Below, one piece after another: positions 59,343-64,000 of a stretch of DNA of 64,000 bases (the stretch's first letter is position 1; the number at the start of each line of letters is the position of its first letter). Location: contig NZ_ABTR02000001.1 of the NCBI RefSeq assembly GCF_000172975.1, positions 968,501 to 1,032,500 on the forward strand, written 5' to 3'. Below the pieces are notes generated by a model. The model was not told the DNA's origin and did no database searches. It worked only from the letters and a program-made list of their open reading frames with translations. Origin of the DNA: Dethiosulfovibrio peptidovorans DSM 11002. Its GTDB lineage: Bacteria > Synergistota > Synergistia > Synergistales > Dethiosulfovibrionaceae. A program made the translations under genes and the position numbers.

Positions 59343-60215
59343 TCAAACCACTCCCTTGGGCAGGTCGAACTCTCTCAGCATGGACTGGAATTCTTCCTCC
59401 ATTCCCTCGTGAATGTGGTAGACGTGGTCGTCCGTGGGGAAACGGCCTTTCTTTACGTCCTGGACGTATTCCTTGAAGGCGGCTATTTCCACCTCGGCTA
59501 CGTTGGCGTATTTCTTGACGAACTTGGGAGTGAAGGCCTGGAACAGCCCCAGCATGTCGCCGCAGATTATGAGCTGTCCGTCGCAGGGAGCTCCGGCACC
59601 TATGGAGTAGACGGGTATCTCCAGTTTTTTGGCTATGAACTCGGTGAGCTCCGGCGGAACCGCCTCCAGCAGAAGGGCGTAGGCTCCGGCGTCCTGTACC
59701 GCGATGGCGTCTTTTATAAGCTCTCTGGCGCTTTCCGGGTCCCTTCCCTGGGCCTTGAAGCCGCCGAGCTGTCCGGAGCTCTGAGGCGTCAGCCCTATAT
59801 GGCCGCATACGAGAATGCCCGCGTCGGTTATGGCCTTGATCCTGGAGCAGACCCTGCGGCCTCCCTCCAGCTTGACGCAGTCCATATCGGCCTCCTTCAG
59901 GAACCGTATGGCGTTGATCACGGCGTCCTCATCGGATACCTGGTATGAACCGAAGGGCATATCTCCCATGCACCACAGGTCGGGGGCTCCCCGGCGGACC
60001 GCCCGGCAATGTATCAGGCATTCCTCCATGGTGACGGGAACGGTGCCGTCGTAGCCTAGCAACACCATACCCATGGAATCTCCAACCAGGATCATGTCCA
60101 TCCCGGCCTGCTGGGCGAAGGAAGCGGTAGGGAAATCGTAGGCGGTTATCCAGGTCGCCTTTTCTCCCTCTCTCTTCATTTTCACAAAGTCCAATCGGGT
60201 CTTCTTCTTAGCCAT
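59343..60215 (-). CDS. panB: 3-methyl-2-oxobutanoate hydroxymethyltransferase
   Basis: A 290-residue enzyme that adds a hydroxymethyl group to ketoisovalerate, the first step in pantoate synthesis. MTAYDFPTASFAQQAGMDMI (here WITAYDFPTA), LVGDSMGMVLLGYDGTVPVT and KLEGGRRVCSRIKAI, GHIGLTPQSSGQLGGF, LLEAVPPELTEFIAKKL are typical. It is slightly longer than usual (about 265-280) at the C-terminus. panC and panE are not in the window. panF, the pantothenate importer, is at 18.6 kb. Confidence 0.94.
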   Translation of the reverse strand: MAKKKTRLDFVKMKREGEKATWITAYDFPTASFAQQAGMDMILVGDSMGMVLLGYDGTVPVTMEECLIHCRAVRRGAPDLWCMGDMPFGSYQVSDEDAVINAIRFLKEADMDCVKLEGGRRVCSRIKAITDAGILVCGHIGLTPQSSGQLGGFKAQGRDPESARELIKDAIAVQDAGAYALLLEAVPPELTEFIAKKLEIPVYSIGAGAPCDGQLIICGDMLGLFQAFTPKFVKKYANVAEVEIAAFKEYVQDVKKGRFPTDDHVYHIHEGMEEEFQSMLREFDLPKGVV

Positions 60216-60436
60216 GTCGGTTCCTCCTCACGTTTCCAAATTACCTACTAGGGGTAACAGGAATATATGCCTTTCGCTTAATTCGGTCAACTGCGAAAAA
60301 AGGCTCTTTGCCGACAAAATAGGTATCCGAACGGAGCGATCGCCTTTTTCATCCGTGGTTGGCAGATGAATCCGGTAGTATGATAGGAGATGGCGGTTTA
60401 GATGGCTGCCTAAAACTGTATGAGAGGTGATCCACG
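60216..60436. other. Divergent intergenic region panB / pfpI, nothing clear
   Basis: 221 bases between divergent genes. A GAACGGAGCGATCGCCTTTTT stretch and TATGAT near 60378 may be part of a promoter of the plus-strand gene. I see no riboswitch or repeat. Confidence 0.3.
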
Positions 60437-60985
60437 ATGATCGAAGTTGCGGTTTTTCTGACGGACGGTTTCGAGGAGACCGAGGCCCTCACGACGGTGG
60501 ACATACTGCGAAGGGGAGATGTGGACGTGACCACGACGTCCCTGACAGGATGCATGACCGTCAAGGGCAAGCACGGCGTGCCGGTCACGGCGGACGCCCT
60601 TTTCGACGATGTGGTGGACCGTCCCTTCGATATGCTGGTGGTTCCTGGCGGAACCGTGGCTTATACGGAGCACCAGGGACTGCTGGATCTGGTGGTCCGT
60701 TATGATTCGGAGGGCAAAAAGCTGGCCGCCATATGCGCGGCTCCGGCGGTGTTCGGCAAGGCGGGAATTCTCAAAGGACGAAGGGCCGTGTGCTACCCTG
60801 GCATGGAGTCATGGCTCACCGACGCCACGATAGGTTCCGACATGGTCGAGACCGACGGTCACATAACCACCGCCAAGGGCCCTGCCGTGACCCCGTTTTT
60901 CGCACTGAGGCTCCTGGAGATCCTGAGGGGAAAGGAAGTTGCCGACGAGGTTGCGAAGGCCTTTTTGATTCCGTTGGTGCGGTGA
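60437..60985 (+). CDS. DJ-1/PfpI family protein
   Basis: A 182-residue DJ-1-like protein. VFLTDGFEETEALTTVDILRRG is the start typical of the DJ-1/ThiJ branch (with the Glu that contacts the reactive Cys); the nucleophilic Cys is in LAAICAAPAVFGKAG (about residue 104). The family includes deglycase-like and chaperone-like proteins; the exact role is not known. ATG 60437 follows AGAGGTG. It is followed by an Rpn-like gene remnant. Confidence 0.92.
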   Translation: MIEVAVFLTDGFEETEALTTVDILRRGDVDVTTTSLTGCMTVKGKHGVPVTADALFDDVVDRPFDMLVVPGGTVAYTEHQGLLDLVVRYDSEGKKLAAICAAPAVFGKAGILKGRRAVCYPGMESWLTDATIGSDMVETDGHITTAKGPAVTPFFALRLLEILRGKEVADEVAKAFLIPLVR

Positions 60986-61008
60986 GAGTTTATCCACCTC
61001 GGCACACC

Positions 61009-61410
61009 ATGGAAGACAGCTCTCTGGAGATGCCGGAACACACAAAAATACGGAGATCCTTTACGGTTTTTTTGAGGGGAGTGTTGCTCCCCAGGAGGAT
61101 CCCAGACAGGGATTTCTCGGCCTATAACGATCTGCTGGAGGTGGATACCATGCTTGCGGAAAAGGTAAGAGATTGGACAAAGGCCTGGGAAAAAGAGGGG
61201 CTTAGAAAAGGAATACACAGAGGTCGCAGAGAGGGAATGGAAAAGGGCAGACAGGAAGGGTTACGGAAAGCTCTTGCTCGTACAGCAATGAGGATGATCG
61301 AAAAGGGCATGGATCTCGAAACCATCAGTGAATTGACCGGTCTGGACATCGATAAAGTAAGAGACATGAGCCAAAACCCCGATAGGTACAGAGCCGAAAC
61401 GGACGGATAA
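61009..61410 (+). pseudogene. C-terminal remnant of Rpn/PD-(D/E)XK transposase-like nuclease family protein
   Basis: An open frame of 133 residues with SFTVFLRGVLLPRRIPDRDF, LEVDTMLAEKVRDWTKAWEK and a charged repeat of (R/E)G(M/L)xKGR units, then TISELTGLDIDKVRD. It matches the C-terminal third of Rpn-type proteins common in Synergistota, whose N-terminal nuclease domain of about 200 residues is absent. It begins 24 bases after the pfpI stop, which suggests a deletion joint. It could still be translated from ATG 61009, but no good ribosome site is seen. Confidence 0.6.
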
Positions 61411-61421
61411 TTTTATGGTGA

Positions 61422-61455
61422 AGAAATAGGAGGCCCGATCGGGCCTCCTATTTCT
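61422..61455. terminator. Terminator after the Rpn-like remnant
   Basis: A perfect 34-base palindrome (AGAAATAGGAGGCCCGA and its complement) with T-rich ends. Confidence 0.8.
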
Positions 61456-61512
61456 TCTGCATTGTCCGATCCGAAGTAGATCTTCCGCGGTGTGGGATAT
61501 CTCAGAGACGAG

Positions 61513-61602
61513 TGGATAACGTACAATATCTTTCGTGCATTTGCTTGAGGTGAAACTTGGCGGTAGTCCTCGAGAGTATGAGCGTTTTTAGAGGCTCCCT
61601 AT
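61513..61602. repeat. Dispersed repeat, copy 2 (matches 3170-3248), with a MITE-type end
   Basis: Shares GGATAACG, ACAATATCTTTCG, CTTGAGGT, AAACTTGGC and GTAG with copy 1. It ends in GCGTTTTTAGAGGCTCCCT, which is very close to the terminal inverted repeat of the 252-bp dispersed repeat. It probably marks an old insertion-sequence end upstream of the ars-like operon. Confidence 0.6.
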
Positions 61603-61633
61603 AGTCAAGTTCTCACCTTTTAAGATTGGGATC

Positions 61634-61662
61634 TTGCGTCAAAAAACGTTGCGTGGTAAAAT
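61634..61662 (+). promoter_or_regulatory. Promoter of the arsR operon
   Basis: TTGCGT, 17-base spacer, TAAAAT, 29 bases upstream of the arsR start. An ArsR operator probably overlaps it. Confidence 0.6.
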
Positions 61663-61691
61663 CGCCACATTGAATTGAGAGGAGGCGTCTT

Positions 61692-61976
61692 ATGACAGAG
61701 AAAGACAGGACAGCGGCTATCTTCAAGGCGTTGAGCCATCCTCTGAGGCTTGAGGTTGTCCGAAGGTTGGGGCATGGCGAGGAATGTGCCTGTAAGATAG
61801 CCCAGTGGTTCGACTCGGACAGGACCACCGTCAGCAAACACCTGGCGGTACTTAAAGACGCCGGAGTACTGAAAGACCGAAAGGAAGGCCAGTGGATACT
61901 CTATTCCGTGGCCCTCTGCTGCGTATTGGACATGATAGAGTGCATCGATTCGGGGCAATGTGGACCTATTTCTTGA
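61692..61976 (+). CDS. arsR: ArsR-family metalloregulator
   Basis: A 94-residue winged-helix repressor. FKALSHPLRLEVVRRLG is the family start; the metal or arsenite site is in the E-C-A-C of GEECACKIA (equivalent to ArsR ELCVCDL), and DRTTVSKHLAVLKDAGVL is the recognition helix. Extra cysteines (CC and C in the C-terminal tail, ALCCVLDM, GQCGP) may add a second site. It leads an operon with a permease and arsenate reductase, so arsenic is the likely inducer. Confidence 0.9.
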   Translation: MTEKDRTAAIFKALSHPLRLEVVRRLGHGEECACKIAQWFDSDRTTVSKHLAVLKDAGVLKDRKEGQWILYSVALCCVLDMIECIDSGQCGPIS

Positions 61977-61991
61977 CAGGAGGTAATTATA

Positions 61992-62228
61992 ATGACCGTT
62001 AAAATTCAGATACTGGGAACAGGCTGTGCAAAGTGCAAAAAGCTGGCGGAAGAGGCCACAAAGGAACTGGGATTGGAGTACTCCATGGAGAAGGTAACCG
62101 ATATCGCCGATATCCTGGAGTTCGGGGTGACGGGAACCCCGGGATTGGTCGTCAACGATAAAGTTGTCTCTGTAGGCAAAATTCCCTCCCTTGAGGCGAC
62201 AAAGAACCTTATATCCAAAGCCCTGTAA
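61992..62228 (+). CDS. Small thioredoxin-like protein (redox-active disulfide protein 2 type)
   Basis: A 78-residue thioredoxin-fold protein with the redox motif GTGCAKCKKLAEEA (C-x-x-C, residues 11-14), and the cis-Pro in GTPGLVVNDKV. This group (TM0996-like) is commonly encoded with ArsR and DUF318 permeases, as here. It may reduce a thiol or metal partner in the operon. It follows arsR by 15 bases. Confidence 0.9.
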   Translation: MTVKIQILGTGCAKCKKLAEEATKELGLEYSMEKVTDIADILEFGVTGTPGLVVNDKVVSVGKIPSLEATKNLISKAL

Positions 62229-62237
62229 CAAAATTCA

Positions 62238-62260
62238 GGCCCCTTTAGGGGCCTTTATAA
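62238..62260 (+). terminator. Hairpin after the thioredoxin-like gene
   Basis: GGCCCC-TTTA-GGGGCC followed by TTTAT, a short intrinsic terminator or attenuator inside the operon. Confidence 0.65.
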
Positions 62261-62323
62261 GGACAAATAGCGTGGCTTTTTTGTCACATAATCGACTAAA
62301 AGTTCTGGAAAGAAGGGTTGTTG

Positions 62324-63487
62324 TTGAACGATAAAAGCAAATTTACATGGATTTTAGCGGTCTTTGCCCTGGCCTACTGGCTTCCCATAGAATCTCCAGG
62401 GGTCCGTTCCGGAGCGGTGGAGGCACTGGCGATGCTCCACGAGTACGCCCAGGAGCATGTGCTGCTTTGCTTGGTGCCAGCGTTTTTCATAGCGGGAGCC
62501 ATTTCTGTTTTTGTCAGCCAGCAGGCTGTCATGAAATATCTCGGGGCCCAGGCTAAAAAATGGGTGGCCTACTCGGTTGCGGCGGTATCCGGGACGATAC
62601 TGGCGGTGTGTTCCTGCACGGTTCTTCCCCTTTTTGCGGGAATCTACAAAAGAGGGGCAGGACTTGGGCCCGCCACGGCGTTTCTATACTCCGGCCCTGC
62701 CATAAACGTACTGTCCATCATCCTCACAGCCAGGGTCTTGGGCTTCAAGCTGGGACTGGCGAGAGCCTTAGGGGCGGTCGTGTTCTCGGTGCTAATCGGA
62801 ATATGTATGGCCTTTATATTCCGTGGCGAGGAGGAGGAAAGGCAGAAGGGCTTCGCCCAGCTTCCCGACGACGGGTCCGAGAGGGCTCTGTGGAAGACCG
62901 TCTGGCACATGGCGAGCATGGTGGTATTTTTGGTCTTCGCCAACTGGGCCGCTCCCAAGGTTCCAGGAGGGGTATGGGAAAGCATATACTCGGTTAAATG
63001 GTACGTAGCTGCCGCTGCGTTCCTGTCGACACTGGGGTCGACCTTTCTGTGGTTCAAAAAGGACGATAGACAGGAATGGATGGACTCCACCTTCGGCTAC
63101 TCTCTTCAGGTGTTGCCCCTATTGTTTGGGGGAGTGTTGGTGGCGGGGTTCCTGCTTGGACGGCCAGGACACGAGGCACTTATACCGAGCCAGTGGGTCG
63201 CTTCTCTGGTCGGCGGCAACTCCATCGGGGCTAACTTTTTCGCCGCAATATCCGGGGCCTTTATGTACTTCGCCACCCTCACCGAGGTCCCCATACTCCA
63301 GGGACTTCTGGGCTCGGGAATGGGACAGGGCCCCGCTCTCGCCCTTCTCCTGGCAGGACCGGCCCTATCACTGCCGAATATGCTGGTCATAAGAAGCGTC
63401 ATAGGGACAAAAAAGACCGTCGTCTACGTCAGTTTGGTGGTGGTGATGTCCACAGTAATAGGGATCTTATTCGGCTACGTAGCCTAA
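62324..63487 (+). CDS. Permease, DUF318/ArsP family
   Basis: A 387-residue membrane protein with about 10 helices. AVSGTILAVCSCTVLPLFAGIYKRGAGLGPATAF (in parts: LAVCSCTVLPLFAGI; RGAGLGPATAFLYSGPA) is the DUF318 hallmark, with the conserved C-S-C-T. ArsP members export methylated arsenicals; others in the family have unknown substrates. Three TTG codons in a row follow AGAAGGG; the third (62324) has the best spacing. It lies upstream of arsC. Confidence 0.85.
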   Translation: MNDKSKFTWILAVFALAYWLPIESPGVRSGAVEALAMLHEYAQEHVLLCLVPAFFIAGAISVFVSQQAVMKYLGAQAKKWVAYSVAAVSGTILAVCSCTVLPLFAGIYKRGAGLGPATAFLYSGPAINVLSIILTARVLGFKLGLARALGAVVFSVLIGICMAFIFRGEEEERQKGFAQLPDDGSERALWKTVWHMASMVVFLVFANWAAPKVPGGVWESIYSVKWYVAAAAFLSTLGSTFLWFKKDDRQEWMDSTFGYSLQVLPLLFGGVLVAGFLLGRPGHEALIPSQWVASLVGGNSIGANFFAAISGAFMYFATLTEVPILQGLLGSGMGQGPALALLLAGPALSLPNMLVIRSVIGTKKTVVYVSLVVVMSTVIGILFGYVA

Positions 63488-63514
63488 AAACACCGATAAC
63501 GGAGGGATGAAGAG

Positions 63515-63952
63515 ATGAGAGATAAACCGACTATACTTTTCCTCTGTACAGGTAACTCCTGTAGGAGCCAGATGGCCGAGGGCTGGACCGACCACATATG
63601 GGGAAATCGATTCCAGCCCCTATCGGCGGGATCCGCCCCCCACGGTCTGGACCCTAGGGCAATTGCGGTGATGGCCGAGGCTGGGGTGGATATATCGGGA
63701 TACAGATCAAAGAGTGTCACCGAGTTTTTCGACTCCCCGATCGACCTGGTGATAACGGTGTGCGACAAAGCCAAAGGAACCTGTCCGGTGTTTCCGGGGA
63801 ACACAAAGACTATCCACTCTGGCTTTGAGGATCCTCCAACTCTAGCCAGGAAGACCGAGGACGAAGAAGAGGCGTTGGACTTCTACCGAAAGGTCAGAGA
63901 CGAGATAAAGGCCTTCGTTGAAGGGTTACCGGAAATAGCGGATAATATTTAA
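63515..63952 (+). CDS. arsC: Arsenate reductase, thioredoxin-coupled (LMW phosphatase fold)
   Basis: A 145-residue protein. FLCTGNSCRSQMAEGW contains the P-loop C-x5-R(S) with nucleophile Cys about residue 10 and the second redox Cys within (CTGNSCRS, as in the phosphatase-type ArsC). A later C (VITVCDKAKGTCPVFPG) gives the third cysteine of the relay. It reduces As(V) to As(III). The next gene starts 14 bases downstream. Confidence 0.92.
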   Translation: MRDKPTILFLCTGNSCRSQMAEGWTDHIWGNRFQPLSAGSAPHGLDPRAIAVMAEAGVDISGYRSKSVTEFFDSPIDLVITVCDKAKGTCPVFPGNTKTIHSGFEDPPTLARKTEDEEEALDFYRKVRDEIKAFVEGLPEIADNI

Positions 63953-63966
63953 GGAGGGTAAAGAGA

Positions 63967-64000
63967 ATGGAAGACTGGAAAAAAGCACCTCAGGATACGG
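63967..64000 (+). CDS. Start of a further gene of the ars-like operon (3' end outside window)
   Basis: AAGGAGG lies 10 bases before ATG 63967, and 11 codons (MEDWKKAPQDT) follow to the edge. In this operon an arsenite permease or similar would be expected, but the product cannot be told from so few residues. Confidence 0.5.
   Translation, partial: MEDWKKAPQDT

Noticed and set aside
60733..61008. Upstream extension of the Rpn-like frame into the pfpI gene
   Set aside because: It is an out-of-frame shadow of pfpI without homology.

Overview
The window looks like the replication-origin neighbourhood of an anaerobic, amino-acid-fermenting bacterium, most likely of the phylum Synergistota (Dethiosulfovibrio-like). 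This is inferred from gene content (serine dehydratase, D-aminoacylase, hydantoinase, carbamate kinase, TRAP and BMP-type importers, flavodiiron protein), from heavy use of ATA for Ile and AGG/AGA for Arg, and from the gene order. No 16S gene is present, so the assignment is not proven.

Layout. (1) 1-3.4 kb is an accessory scar with different codon use (ATC, CGC): the end of hsdM, a DUF1016/YhcG PDDEXK nuclease, a TIGR02391-like gene cut by an IS66-type remnant that carries an inverted copy of its own 3' end, the 3' tail of a broken gene, and an IS256 relic. (2) 3.4-17.5 kb is metabolism and signalling: fumC, nikR, ridA, a diguanylate cyclase with a SnoaL/NTF2-like front domain, a DUF2993-like secreted protein, an MFS exporter, sdaAB-sdaAA, a UPF0182 protein, a flavodiiron protein and a chemoreceptor. 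(3) 17.9-28.1 kb holds a lytic transglycosylase and then a minus-strand run reading away from the origin: dnaA, dnaN, recF, a secreted protein, mnmG, a DciA-like gene, a secreted protein, a YhdT-like gene and panF. (4) Around 26.3-26.5 kb and 27.85-28.15 kb lie clusters of DnaA boxes, including a large inverted repeat, so oriC is probably bipartite around dnaA. Genes to the right (csd, trkA, trkH) read the other way. (5) 32.3-33.6 kb is a mini-island (hicBA and a phage terminase fragment) bracketed by about 140-bp direct repeats, each carrying a terminator and a parS-like palindrome. (6) 33.6-39.8 kb: a Sel1 protein, nitroreductase, YigZ, HIT protein and the overlapping LysR-rsmG-parA-parB run. 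(7) 39.9-58.2 kb is one long plus-strand catabolic block: two M20 (YgeY-type) hydrolases, two PLP enzymes, D-aminoacylase, a TRAP transporter, YgeW-type carbamoyltransferase, a complete BMP/nucleoside-type ABC importer, a hydantoinase/dihydropyrimidinase and carbamate kinase. (8) 58.4-64 kb: alpha/beta hydrolase, panB, DJ-1/PfpI, an Rpn-like remnant, and an ars-like operon (ArsR, small thioredoxin, DUF318 permease, ArsC).

How it fits together. The block at 39.9-58.2 kb resembles the ygeW-ygeY-hyuA-yqeA type of anaerobic nitrogen-compound pathway: import, ring opening, carbamoyl transfer to give carbamoyl phosphate, and ATP from carbamate kinase. The origin and partition genes lie within about 12 kb of each other, with four parS-like CCCGGG-centred palindromes scattered over 16 kb. 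The most unusual sequence structure is a roughly 250-bp dispersed intergenic repeat (three copies plus fragments) that folds into a branched, cloverleaf-like shape with compensatory stem changes.
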